Positions 23,763-36,900 of a stretch of 64,000 nt of DNA are shown here, in pieces. The stretch is from Tomocerus qinae (Eukaryota; Arthropoda; Collembola; Entomobryomorpha; Tomoceridae). A program made the position numbers and the translations under genes. The number at the start of each line of letters is the position of its first letter. Position 1 is the stretch's first letter. The stretch is taken from NCBI GenBank assembly GCA_020055645.1, contig CM034546.1, positions 118,036,375-118,100,374 on the forward strand, read 5' to 3'. The notes under the pieces are model-generated. The model did no database searches. It had not been told where the DNA came from and saw only the letters and a program-made list of their open reading frames with translations.

Positions 23763-26700
23763 AATGTAATGTACAGTGTTGCCAGTCGTATGAATAGGTG
23801 TATGTGTATGGGTTGTTTCCTAAAAATAAATATTTATGGTCATAGTTCATAATATTCTGATTACATTTACATGTTAATATTAGCCAGTGTTAATGCATGA
23901 GCTAATTTGTATTATTTTATGTGGAGAATCAACCGTTGTGTTTTTTGGTCCTGATTTAATCGTTCTTTGCACTTTTTACTGTTGACTTAACACGAGATGT
24001 TTTTCCCTTTTGCTAATAAAGTGTGCGAACTATTTGACCTCTCCTGGGCATAACATCAAAGAATTACGTTCGAATGTAATTGGTTGACAAACCAGAATGT
24101 TTTGGTATCTTATTTATCTATCCTGCAGTGTGGTCTGAGAGATGATATTCACACGACGGCTATAGTTAACGTATCATTTAATGTACCCAGTATCAAATAG
24201 AGATATTGGATCCCATATAATTCCAATGATGTGGATCACATTTACATTTAGATAATTCTTATGCAGTGACCATTGAGATATCTATTTATATACCAATATA
24301 TCATCCGCTGTATTACTTCCTAGTTTTTATTTAGTACTTGATACAAAAATAAGTCAAAGGATCACATTATATAAGTGGCTACGGCTATAAAGGTTATAAA
24401 TCTTTCATACAGCCGAACAGCACTTCATAATTCATAACGAAATCCCTTGGTGCTTTTATTGTGCCATTAAAACAGTAGTGAGCTTATCAAAATCGTAATT
24501 GATGGCTATTATGCGAATCGATTATCACAACAAAGAAGCAAATTCTGGGTTTAAAGATATCCAACAATGATCCTGGACTTTAGCTTAAAGAGTTTTATGA
24601 AAAGTTTAATAAACAAGTACTATAAAAAGTTATGCCTTTTCTGCTCAACCCATAAGCCTTATCAGACACATTTTAATTATCACAATCCCATTAAAAACCA
24701 GTCCTGTTAATAACATATTTTAACGACAATATCATTAAGGTCCCTAATTTAGAAATGTAGTCTTACGTCCTTCATCTACATACTCGTTCCTTCCCAATTA
24801 CAGAAGTTAATAATTAAAAGTATTAACTCAATTCCTTCCCGATGAGGGATACATAAATATTAGAATACTACATGGGTGCAAGTTTAATCATATTAAATAT
24901 ACAAATTAGCAGTAAGGTTTATATAAGTTTTTTTTATTTTCAGTTATTTTTTATATTTCAGTAATTCCAGCAGTCATGTCTAATAAGACTGTATTTAACA
25001 TTAGGAGGAAGATATTCATCTTTAAGTATCAAAATACAAACACAACACTGGAACATTTAAGTAATGACTCTCGTTACATATTGATATACTAATTACATAG
25101 GTATGCTATAATGTGTTTCTATTCTCGAAGAACATGAACAGTAGAATAGAATCCGTGACTATAAAACATTCAGATTCAATCTTTAAATATCAAATAACAT
25201 ACGACATTTTGCACATTATATGAATAATCTCAATCTTCAAATAGGTACTTCGTAATTTTGCGTTGCATAGAAAAGTGTTTTCTCTCGTTCTTTCTAATCA
25301 TTTAATGAGCTATCAAGATAGACCTCGAAATTAATTCTAAATTAAATCCAAATTAAAAAGAAGTAGGGAAGAAGTCACTTTTCTCAAAATTGTACCATCT
25401 TTTGCACAGATTGTTTCATATAATAACTACGAATACAGAGAGGTATATTATCATCAGTTCTTGTAATTCAACTTAATATTTCAAGTTTTCCCTTCATGAA
25501 ATACTATTAGGTCAATAAATGCATAGTGATGAGTGACGAACAATCTTTAACCTTAACATTTTTATAACCTAAAATCCAACAATTACTGAATAATCACAAA
25601 GGATAGTGAAAAACAAAACATATGGTATACACATAAGCATACCGTATCCAAATATCGTTTTGAAATTAACTTAAAATAATTAATCAACCTTTGCAAAATC
25701 GATGTCAATCGATTCTTTGCATTCTGAGTCTGAATTGTCATCGCAAAATAAATATATAATTATATACAGGATGCGATAACTTTAAATTAACTAACACTAT
25801 CAGGAATGCTTGGCGATCATTATAACATTAAAGACAAAGTTCGCAGCTTAAGTAGAAACAACAAGATACAAGGATTGATATACCTATTTAAGGATAGCAT
25901 TTAAAGGTACAACAAAAAATTACATTTTTCTGTCCATTATATACATAACTTTGTTGTCACCAAATACAATTCCGCAGGTTACAGGTTGTTCCTTGTACGT
26001 TGAATAAGTGTGATGTGACAACTGGATATCATCAGCTTCCCTGTAGTTGCAGATTCATTAATATTCATTCATTAATACACAATATTTCACCGATAATAAA
26101 TTATCATGTTTGATGTACATGAGATAATCAGGTTCATCAATGTGATGTACGACTTGTAAGATTATTACTTACGGGTCAGAGAACAACCAAGGGTTTTAAG
26201 TATAATATTAATTACACTTTTAAACATTTAGGTTCAGACTTGAGAGGAGAGTATTCCGCAGATTCATTTTACAAAGGTTAATCTGAATGTCAGCGGTGAT
26301 TTGCAATCGGATTTCATGCAAAAGGACAGGACAATTTCGAAAACCCCCATCCCAGAATAATCAAGTAATAACTTTAAATTACAAGTATCTAAGATCCCTT
26401 TACATGAGATATGTAGGACAATAATGAGCAAAATTAGATTACTTGTTTGTTGTTTGACTACCATCTAAAACTAAATTACAAAACGTCAACTGCTATCCTT
26501 TACATCAACTGCGCTATTGTTTCATATGTATCACTATAACGAAAGCTAATACTACTTTAGTAAAAACTTGACAAGAATTGGAGATCGTTGCTTTACACAA
26601 ACTAAACACCAATAATAATTATGTACATACTACATCATCTGATGCGTTTACCTTTGTTTCTTTTCGATTACTGTATTTGCTGTACATGATTATAATATAA

Positions 26701-27111
26701 TATATCTTTAATTAATCTTAAACTAACTGAACGCACCGTTTCTGCATTATCCTGCTATGCTGACCAAAACCAAAATATCCCCACCCTTTCTAAAATCGTG
26801 CACCTTTTAACTAAAACCGGAGTAACTATTCTTGCTTCTCTTCTCTATTGATTATCTAACGGAGTATCCCGATATCTGTGACTGTAAGGTTCCAGTTTTG
26901 ACATATATTGCAGATGGTATTGATTCTGATTCTGTCCAAAAACTTCTTAACTACACAATTGCACAGTATAAAGAAAATGAATAAATATATAAGGAATTTC
27001 AATTTCAAATATGTTAAAAGTAAAAAAGGATTGGAATCGAAGCCCACGATGGGGAATTTGTAAAATATTTAAATTGCTGAAAATATTTACCTGAATCAAG
27101 AGAGGCCGTTT
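23763..27111. other. Sequence downstream of the receptor gene
   Basis: No coding exon seen. The 3' untranslated region of the minus-strand receptor gene must begin at 27111 and run toward lower coordinates. I could not fix its poly(A) site. Confidence 0.5.
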
Positions 27112-30100
27112 TTAAACATCTTCCTCCATCGGCATGTCATTGTATGGAACAGCTTGTGCTTGCACAAATGAAGTTTCCAAACTTGGAACCAAAGCAGCTT
27201 CGCCAGCACTGGAACTAATTCCGCTATCCAAACTTGTATTGGAATCTGTGATAGGATTCATGACGTCCATTTGGAGATTTGAGGCCCAAGCTTGTGTTGA
27301 TCCCACGTTGGTACTTCGTTCTGGACGGTATTCGTTGGTGAAGCGGTTGAAGAATGCTCGTACTCTCAAGTTTACTTGAAAAAGAATACCTTCTTGATCT
27401 TGAGGTGGTTGTTGTGGGACTCCTTCGTTGACATTTCCATTCTCATTAAGATTGTCATTTCCGGCACCAACCTCATTTGGACCATGAATCGCTCCTTCTT
27501 CATGCACCAAACCTTCTTCTGCTGGAGGTACAATTGCACCGCTAGTAAAATAAATATTATAAATCAAAGGTGTATTCTATATATCCTGAAGGTTGCATTT
27601 TACAAAAAAATATATACTATTTTTAAGGTCAGGCTTTTTTTGATTGAGACTTACTCGGGAAGATTATCACCGATCTGTAAATCTTCAGGCTGCTCAATGA
27701 ACGGTTCTTGATTGTCTACGACATTCCCTTGATTTCCGAAATTATTGGGATGATTGCCAAACGGTACCACAGGTCGGATAGCCCATTCTCCACTGTAAAA
27801 CGCATTATAAGAAATAATTACTACTAGTAAGGTAAATATCAACTGAAAACTATGGTCACATTCCTTTATAGTTGGTTTTTGTATAAATTAAATTGTGCAA
27901 ATAAAAGTTCACAGCAATGTCCTCTTTAATTGCATATAAAATATTTTTCATTCAAGATAACTTATTTTCATTTTTTTAAAAACTTTCATCAAATTACTTT
28001 TGCGAAAGTTTACAATTCGCAAGTTTTTAAGTTAACATCAAACTGTATTTAAATTAGTCAATTTCTTTGGAAATGACAATTACTGCACTAGATTGCTGTG
28101 CATTTGGTTTTTAAGAGCATTAATATGCCAGAAGATCCAGCAGAGTTTAAAAATATGTGTACAGAAATTCAACACAAGGATTAAGTAGTAGTCTTAATCA
28201 CATAATATAAAATCTTTCATACCTTCCATTTCCCGGATTAAACGGCAGTGCTTTCTGTTTTCGGCTTTCAACAATTGGCATTTGACTTCTTGCGTTGTTT
28301 GGTAGCAAAGAATGATGACCCATTGATAAGTTATAGTTATAAGGTGGCTGATGATACTCTTCTTCGATAGGGGCAGACGCCCCATAACCATCAGCCGATC
28401 CATCGTTATGAGTGGATGGGGATGTTAGCCCCTCTCTTTCTGAATCTTTTCTTTTAGCTCTTTCAGATAATCCACGCTTCGTAATGATCCTTCCTGAATT
28501 TGAATCTAGTATCAATTGAACAATAAATACATAAGTAATTCAGAAAAGCTAAAACAAAATCGAATAATGAAATTGACCTATCGTATGTATTGTGTGATAT
28601 AAAAGCCTTACCTCTACGTTTCACAAGAATGACCGAACAAATGGCTGCAACAATGATTAAAGCAAACACAGCTGCACACACCACTAATGATACCATCCAA
28701 GTTTGAGAAGGTGAAGATTGGCTCTCCTTGTTGTCCGCTGTCGGCGTAGAGTTATCTGTGGGTATTTGTTAACAGTAACTATGTAGTGACAAGTATGAAA
28801 TTATAATATGATGACAGTAATGGTAAAAATAAAAAATCCAAACATTTCTCTTACATAATTTTGGACGCGAAAGTTCTGTAGTTGTAGACACACAAAAGCT
28901 TCCTCTGTCCTTGTATCTATAAGAGATTGAGGATTTTAATTTTAATGTAACTGCCAATTATTGTATCAACTGTAAAAATTAACCCTACATTAATTTTGAA
29001 TGAATCCTTTGCGCTTAACAAACCTTGAGTCCTAATACATCATTTAAATCTTTCATCAAAATTAACTAATTTTAATGAACCAATCATTCATTCGAAAATA
29101 TGTTGCTCAGTTAAGCGAATTGAATATATACAGGGTACAGTTTTGTAATATGGTTGGTTGGTAGAAGCTTGGCAAAAACCACAATAATGATAACGATATA
29201 TAATAACACTTATAAATGACTTAAATTAATGCGTAAATTAGTGCACATAGTACATAAATACATAGTGCCTGTTTTACATAAGCTCATGAAATGGCAAATA
29301 AAGAATATATACCTAAAAGTCAAATAATGTATGAGGACAAACTGTTAATAAAATGTTAAGTTGCATTTCACATTTATCGCTATCCTTGGCTAATAAGTGA
29401 TAGCGATATACTTTTAGCCAAAAAATGTATAGTATTTAATTGGTATAATATTATAAGTTAAAGTATAGGTATATTAGCGGTCAGAGCATAAGTGGTTAAA
29501 GTATTACACATACTGCGTACTAAAATTAGATAAACGTAAAATTAATAGCTTTACTATAACCTTTGATTTCTATATTCATGTATATTTATGAGCATATGTG
29601 TACATTACTCAATACTAATATTTTAATTTTTAGTTGAGTAGCAAATTAACTCCAAACTGGTTTGGTTGCCATTTTCTAAAGCATGAAGTTAGTTGACCAC
29701 TGAACTTTTACCCTGGTCCTTCTTGTAATTACTGAGATCTTATAATGATTGGATTAAGTACTACATGGTTACAGGTTGTGTTTAGTTCGGTGTGTTCCTA
29801 ATTTAATATCCAAAATCAATTAAAAGTGAAGTAGCAATTATTACCCTGCAATACACGGGCCACATTCGTCCTTTGACCTGGCGCAATTTCCATCTCTAGG
29901 ACCAACTCTTCCCAATTTTGCACAATTTCGACAAGTGGCACATTGCCGAGTTTTGTAGCAAAATTCTCCATCAGAGCAATCTTCATCGATTTGGCATTTC
30001 TGTAAAATTCAAACGATTTCTCGACATTATATAGAATCCGATTTAAGTACAAATTATTATGAACGCGAATATAAAAAATTGACTTACTGTTATTGATGTG

Positions 30101-31062
30101 TTGCCTAACGCTGCTGGCCGCGCATTTGCAGTGATCACCTACAAAATACGAAGACACATTATGAATATAAATACAGATCGTTATTCAATTCAACTTTAAA
30201 CAGTTTATAAGCGTATATTGAAGGGAAGTCTAGGTTAAATCAATGTGATGTGATAGTAGTGAGAAGTGAATAAATGTACACGTAGAATGTATATATACAG
30301 TGCAGTGCATAATATGAGTGAACCATTTCAACTGTGAATCTAAGTGGTATATGGGGAGGAGAAGCCATAGGCCAACCTCTAACTTCATTTAAACATGGTA
30401 AAGTATAAATTAATGAAATCATATCATCGTTATATTCTGCCTATACTATTCCATATAATTACAAGCAAATTGTCATTTCTTTTTGTGATATAGTTATTTA
30501 TGTTTATGTGAATCAAAGTACTAATACTTTCTATTACTTTTAACCATTTTTCACAACCACACTCCACAGTCAACTATATAGATAAATTATTATAATATTA
30601 CTATCATTATCGTGTACCTAAACATTTGTAATACGAATCAATTGTATAAATTGCAATTGCATCATGATATTATTATGCTAGGTCATGTGATGTGATATAA
30701 TATCATTCAATGTTATATCAATTTGATTCTACTACTGACAGGAACCGTCCCTGTTAAGTATTTTAGCGTAAGTTTAGGTTTTGTGTACACACTCTACAAA
30801 TATCAAAATGCAATTTTTTAGTGGTACGATTGTACGAGTTTCCTAGAACTACAAATATTAAAGATTGAATATTCAGTCTACTAATGTACAGCTTTAGGGT
30901 ATACCCCTATATTTAAATCTAAAGGAATCTTCATGAGGTAAGACGGGTTAGACTCATGATGTCCAACTTTAAAAGAGTACTCACCAAAATCATGTACAGC
31001 AGGGTAAAAAGAGAGAAAACCTTAACACCCTTCATTCTTCTGGGAATTTTATAGTCCTTCAT
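27112..31062 (-). CDS. TNF-receptor-like single-pass membrane protein, 446 aa
   Basis: Eight coding exons: 31062-30985, 30138-30088, 29999-29845, 28916-28855, 28755-28612, 28505-28223, 27792-27655 and 27541-27112. All have GT-AG borders and matching phases (1341 bases with TAA stop). Residues 1-32 form a signal peptide with core VFSLFTLLYMILVITANA. Residues 45-103 carry ten cysteines, including CATCRNC and ECGPCIAGY, as in a TNFR cysteine-rich domain. A Thr/Ser stalk follows, then a membrane helix at about 136-160 and a KRR stop-transfer. The tail of about 285 residues is rich in Pro, Asn, Gly and Glu, has no recognisable death domain, and contains PIEEEY (209-214, TRAF6-type PxExx-aromatic) and DSGISS (409-414, beta-TrCP-type). 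An arthropod Wengen-like receptor is the closest idea; other small Cys-rich receptors remain possible. Exon 1 begins with an acceptor at 31088, so a non-coding exon lies upstream. Confidence 0.85.
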
Positions 31063-31088
31063 AGACTCAGTCGGATCCGACAGATATA

Positions 31089-32080
31089 CTGCAAAACAAA
31101 ATAAAAGCAGGTGAATTACTAAATACCATTAAGCAAAACCAAAAAGTGTGCTTATCAACAAAACACAGCTTACATGGAATATTGATGATGTATTACATCA
31201 TTTATTTATGAATTCACGCATGTCTCATGTATTACCGGCTGGGTATGGGCTTTCGCCCGTAAACTATCTATCTTGCTATTCACAACAAACATGATGTAAC
31301 ATCACATAAACCAATATCCACCCACGATTCAATATTTCCAGAAAAAGCAAATATTATTTTTTCCTTCGTCAATCGGTAATAGAATAGAAACTTAAGTTTA
31401 ATTTTCAATCTACCACAATCACCATTCACATAGAATAACCACAAAGTTTTGAACTTTAAATAGTCGAAATCGAAAGTACTTTAAATTATCAAAAATATTA
31501 TCGCTAACATAATAGAATAATATAATAAAATGCAGTTGAAAAAATGTAGTTTTAAAGCAGTATAGTGTATGTTTTCAAGAACTGGAAGCAATTGTAGCTT
31601 TTAAAGGGGTAGGAAAAGAATTGAAACTAAGTACAAATACCAGAAAAATTAATTAATAAAAGGTACCTGAGTACCAGTGGGTACCCACATATTAGAATAT
31701 CGATAATAATCTACTACGTAAATATCTACCTGCCTAAGAATAGAAATCCAAACCTCGTCCCTTCGTTCGTAGTTCATGTACCTATTATAATCTTCTAAAT
31801 TGTAAAATCTAAAATGCATGTTTGTATACCTCCTATTCTGTCTCAGATTTACTATAACTACTCTAGATTTATTTGTAATACAATACGCAGCACAAAAACC
31901 AACTTTCTAGACATTAGACAGACTACTTCGTAATACCATGTAATAATAATCGTATTTGGTAAGCTGTAGTGGAGTTGTCGTCGTCGTCTGCGGATGCTAA
32001 TGCTGCGACCATAAGACTCCCTTTACCATAAGCCTCCCTTTACTATAAGCCTTCGCTCACTCCTTCCACTCCAATACAAA
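31089..32080. other. Upstream/intron sequence of the receptor gene
   Basis: Probably intron, since the first coding exon is preceded by a 3' splice site (TTTTGCAG at 31089-31096). No exon recognised. Confidence 0.45.
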
Positions 32081-32099
32081 GCAACAGCTACCAACACAA

Positions 32100-32620
32100 G
32101 ATCCGATAAGCACCAAAAAGACACCCGACTTCAACCAACACAAGACCCGACAACTCCCACCAACACATGACCCGACTCCCACCGATACAATACCCGACTC
32201 ACGGATACAATACCCGACTCCCACTGTTACAATACCCGACTCCCACTGTTACAATACCCGACTCCCACCGATACAATCCTCGACTCCCACCGATACAATA
32301 CCGACTCCCACCGATACAATACCCGACTCCCACCTACACACAATACCCGACTACCACCAAAACAATACCCGACACCCACCAACACAATACCCGACTCCAA
32401 CCAAAATAATACCAGAATCCAACCTACACAATATCCGACTCCCACCAACACAATACCCGAGTCCCACTAACATAATACCTGAATCCAACCAACACAATAT
32501 CCAACTACCGCCGACACAAAAACCGATTTCCACTAACGCAATACCCGACACCTATCGATACAATACCCGGATCCCACTAGCCCAATACCCAACTCCCACC
32601 AACACAATACCTAACTACTT
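32100..32620. repeat. Minisatellite 1, ~22-bp unit
   Basis: More than 20 imperfect copies of a unit close to CCGACTCCCACCRAYACAAT plus AC. Copies vary by substitution and small length change. Open frames across it (such as 32167-32409) are by-products of the repeat. Confidence 0.9.
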
Positions 32621-33153
32621 TGCAGTCGACTCCCGATCACACAAATTATATTGAACAGTGCGTTTGCAGAAATCAGTTTTAATTTTTATAAGCCATACCA
32701 CTCTCAACTACATATAACTAATGAATTTAGTCTCTTTAAACTTATTTGCACCTTAACCAAATTTTGTCAAATTACATGGTATTTTTATTTACAAAAAACC
32801 AAGCCGATATAGTGCAAATTAATTTAATTAAATAAAGTATTGTGAAACTATTTAAATATCCAATGGCTTACGATTTGGGTAAATTTTAATTGATTGCCAT
32901 TCAAGTCATGTAAAACATGAAATATGTAATTTAATTATTTAATGGTAATAGAAAAATGCAGTAAATTAGGTAACTACTGTTTGCAAAACCTATCAGTCTA
33001 GATAAATTCCCATAAACAATAATATAAACTAATTTCTTTCATGTAGTCGGTATGCAAAACCGGACTACACGAGAGCCGAATAGCAAATACACAAAAGCCA
33101 GGTGGAAATTTTATGGCTTATTTCGCAGATGGAATCTTAGGGGTAGTTTCACA

Positions 33154-33288
33154 GGCGGAATTTTTACGGGTAATTCCGCAGGTGGAATTTTTACGGGTAA
33201 TTCCGCAGGTGGAATTTTTACGGGTAATTCCGCAGGTGGAATTTTTACGGGTAATTTCGCAGGTGGAATTTTTGCGTTTAATATCACA
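33154..33288. repeat. Minisatellite 2a, 27-bp unit
   Basis: Five copies of a 27-bp unit (GGTGGAATTTTTACGGGTAA then TTCCGCA). Copies 2 and 3 are exact and the last two diverge. A degenerate copy lies just upstream. Confidence 0.9.
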
Positions 33289-33349
33289 GAAAAGGTTTAA
33301 CTGTAATTTCACAAGTAGAACTATATAGGGAAAGGATAATTTCATAGCA

Positions 33350-33615
33350 GGTGAAATTTTTACTGTTAACATAACGGCAGGTGGAGTTTTTACGGGTAAC
33401 ATCACGTTAGGTGGAATTTTGATGGGCAAGTGCACAGTAGGTGGGATTTTGATGGGCAAGTGCACGGTAGGTGGAATTTTGACGATTAACATCACGGCAG
33501 GTGGGATTTTGATGGCCAAGTGCACAGTAGGTGGGATTTTTACGGGGTACGTAGAATTTTGAAGGGTAATTGCACGGCCGATCGAATTTTGACACACAAT
33601 TTCAGGGGGTAACTT
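33350..33615. repeat. Minisatellite 2b, ~30-bp unit
   Basis: A related unit lengthened to about 30 bp (GGTGGAATTTTGATGGGCAA then GTGCACRGTA), eight or nine copies. It shares GGTGGAATTTT with the 27-bp array, so the two are one family at different stages. The 166-codon open frame on the minus strand here is a repeat artefact. Confidence 0.85.
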
Positions 33616-33663
33616 CATGATGGGTGACGGGTAACTTCACGCTCCCTTGAGGTTTGTACTACT

Positions 33664-33955
33664 TACACTACTCTATGTTCTACTCTGTATTGTACTCCAC
33701 ACTTACTCCATATTCTACTCAACACTTACTCCATATTCTACTCAACACTTACTAATCCACACTTACTCCATATTCTACTCCACACTTACTAATCCACATT
33801 TAATCCATATTCCACTCCACACGTACTCCATATTCTACTCTACACTTGCCTCTCATTCCACTCCACACTTGCCCCATATTCCACTCCACACATCACTCCA
33901 TATTCTACTCCACACTTACTTCATATTCTACTCGACATATCACTCCACATTTATC
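33664..33955. repeat. Minisatellite 3, ~23-26-bp unit
   Basis: About a dozen imperfect copies of CTCCACACTTACTCCATATT followed by CTA. The sequence is unrelated to the two minisatellites just upstream. Confidence 0.85.
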
Positions 33956-33959
33956 AGAA

Positions 33960-36900
33960 TAAATTTTACAAATTTTACTCTTGAAAATTTTGAAATTTTT
34001 TAAGGAATTCAAGCGTGCTGTTACTATCCCGTCCGTAGGACGGGTAACTTTACTAGTTATTTGTAGTAGTTAGTTTTAGTTAGGGCTACTTCAATAAATT
34101 GCTAATATTAATTTCGTTACAGATAACTAAAAATGAAAATTAGCAAAACCGAAAAACAGAAAGCATACCGTTATTGTTAGAGTAAGTAGTAGTAGTATGC
34201 AAACAAATGAACTTTTGTCTATGCACTGCTTTGCATACGACAGGATAAAATTTTATTAACCCTTTTAGTCCACACAATCAAAGTTAACTAAGAGTAATTT
34301 CACCGTCCGTGGTTTACTGCATGTCAGTTTTTGTTTGTCAGAAGCCAGAAGCCGAGCTATTGTGAGTTAGCTATACAGAATGACACGAATGATGTCGTAG
34401 TCGTATAATACCTTACTGCCTTATGTACTATTAGTGCAGTACAGGAATTCACATTGGTAATCACTAGGTTGTGTTTCCATGTTTTTAATCGTTTGCTAAA
34501 ACGTTTGCCTTATCTCTCATATTTAGAATTAGAACAATTTATTATAGAAAAGGATACACAACACGAGGGCAGGAGACAGTAGCAACTTATAGCTGTCTTT
34601 TCCGTATTCTTTATGTGTATACGTATGCTACACGTCTGTACACAAGTACGTAATAATAATGCCGTAATTTCTGTAAGCATTAGAGATAAGATGCAAATTA
34701 TACAAATATCAGCCGCAGCACTGCACTATAAACTCACAGCCTCACAAAATGTAGATTAACCTATGTTGTATTGTAAGTGTAAGGCAACAAAACAAATAAT
34801 ATCCTTATTCTACGTGTACTACTGGAATAGGTTCTCTTATTCTCTTCTCTCGTCCACCAATATTTAGAAGAGAGACAGAGCAGAATCTTTCGTCATTGAT
34901 CTGATTTACATTGTTGATAGCAAATAGAATTCATATAATATAAGACTGTTGCACTACATTAACAGATTGACTTTAACTTAGCTTTTGCATGTCGTTTAAG
35001 GTGAAAGATCAAAGCTAAATGAACTCCTGAAAGTGTATGAAGGACATAGGTGGATGAAGATGACTGTAACTGTTTGAGTCGCAGTCGTCGTGAGTCAGAC
35101 AGAATCACAAGAATCAGAATACTTATAGCGACGCAGGTCCAGGTACTCTGTATCTGTATATGTATATGCAATGCATCGGTTTGGGAGAATTATCATGATT
35201 TCATTCATGACCTATTTTACATTTTACATATCCTGCCATGTACAGACAGTTCACTTGTAATGTCTGAACATATACTTTCATCAACTCTTGAGACAAGGGA
35301 AAAAGCTCACTTTTCCGTCAAAATTTATTTCAGACACTTACAAAATACCATCAGCATATGCACATAGCAAACATTCCTGCACAGCAACCATGCATGCTCT
35401 GTTCTTTCTGTATGTCTAGTAATAAATGTGAATGATGTAACCGATTATGATTCACTTTCACCAGATTAATCCATCAATACGAGCATGGTACTAGATAGAT
35501 AGGTGCTCGGTTTTCGACTCACGAACTCACCTTGTTTTTGTTTGCTAATGTGTGGTGGTGTGACTTGAATCGGTGACTCATCTATCTCTAAGCACAAAAA
35601 ACTGGTCATACGACGCAACACATTGTTATAATATTATGTTTGAGTTCAGACTAAATACTTGCGTTTTTAAACATACATGTAAATGTACAGCAACATTATA
35701 CCACACACTTCCAGTCCAGTTAAATACCACAAGAAAGTATATTATGCATGTATGCAAGATAGAGATAAAACACTACGCCGTAAGTGTACGGTTTGGGTTT
35801 GATGGCTTGTGTTGCAATGTAAACAGGCACACATCGCATCTTTATGGATGATGCAATATCCAAATATCTATTACACTTTACAACGCAACGAAGTTTCTAG
35901 AAAGCAGAAAGAATCTCATTCTCAATTCGCAAGTGCAGCTTGAAAGCAGTAATTATGTTATTACGTATTGAACAAATGTATACTAACTAATATGAACGAA
36001 GAAGGTGCCTGTGCTTTCCATTCACAGTTCTATTCATTTCAATTTCAATAAAGCAATTTACAATGTATTCATGCATCCTCCTTCGTGTTTTATCATGATA
36101 GCATAACTAGGTTTATATTCGTGGTGACGTTCCTATACTTATTAAATAGCTTAGTGCTTTTGCTTACCTTCTGCCGTACAACACTATAACCATACCTTAC
36201 CATATGACGACGAAACTACATCAAGAAAAACATTCAAAAGAATAAATGATAATCAAAATTTTAACTAGCGGAGATAAATGACTTATCGCTGAAAAACGTT
36301 AATGTAATAAGAAATTACATTGACAAGAAGGAAAGAGTAGTATTTAAGAATGATAATAAGATTCATGCATTATGCTCCCCTACTACAATACCTAAAGAGA
36401 ATAACCAATGTATGTTCTATTTCGTATTTTCATTTCATTCCGTTTTCCGTAACCCATTTTCATATTTAATGATCCATCTTAACAAAATCAAACATAAATA
36501 AACCACATTTAAATGACGAGTCGTACATTATATATACAGATATGTTCTTATACCCTCAAAAAGTTAGTTAGATTGGTAAGAGAAAATATGAAGCAAGAAA
36601 GAGTAACAAGGTGACCTGTTAGACTGTTTTTTGAGATGGAAATTCAGTAAAGGTGATTTTTCTGCGTGTTTAGATATTTTTATCGCCAATTTAAAGGCTT
36701 TGATAGTCGCCTAATGACACAAATGAAGAAAACCCGTAGGTTTTTATAATGTTTATAACAGGAAGATATTTCCCAGTTTCAAATCGTAAAAAATCTAATC
36801 TTGGGACTGTATACATATAGGAATGTTTTTGACTGTAAAAATAATTACTGAATACTATGATTATAAAACTTTTAAATGTCATTTTCTTGAATAGTTTGGA

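Noticed and set aside
32167-32551. Open frames on both strands
   Set aside because: By-products of the 22-bp minisatellite.
33118-33618. 166-codon ORF on the minus strand
   Set aside because: It lies entirely in the 27/30-bp minisatellites; its length follows from unit lengths divisible by three.
34025-34050. CCCGTCC-GTA-GGACGGG hairpin
   Set aside because: Only seven base pairs; chance or a minisatellite relic is enough to explain it.
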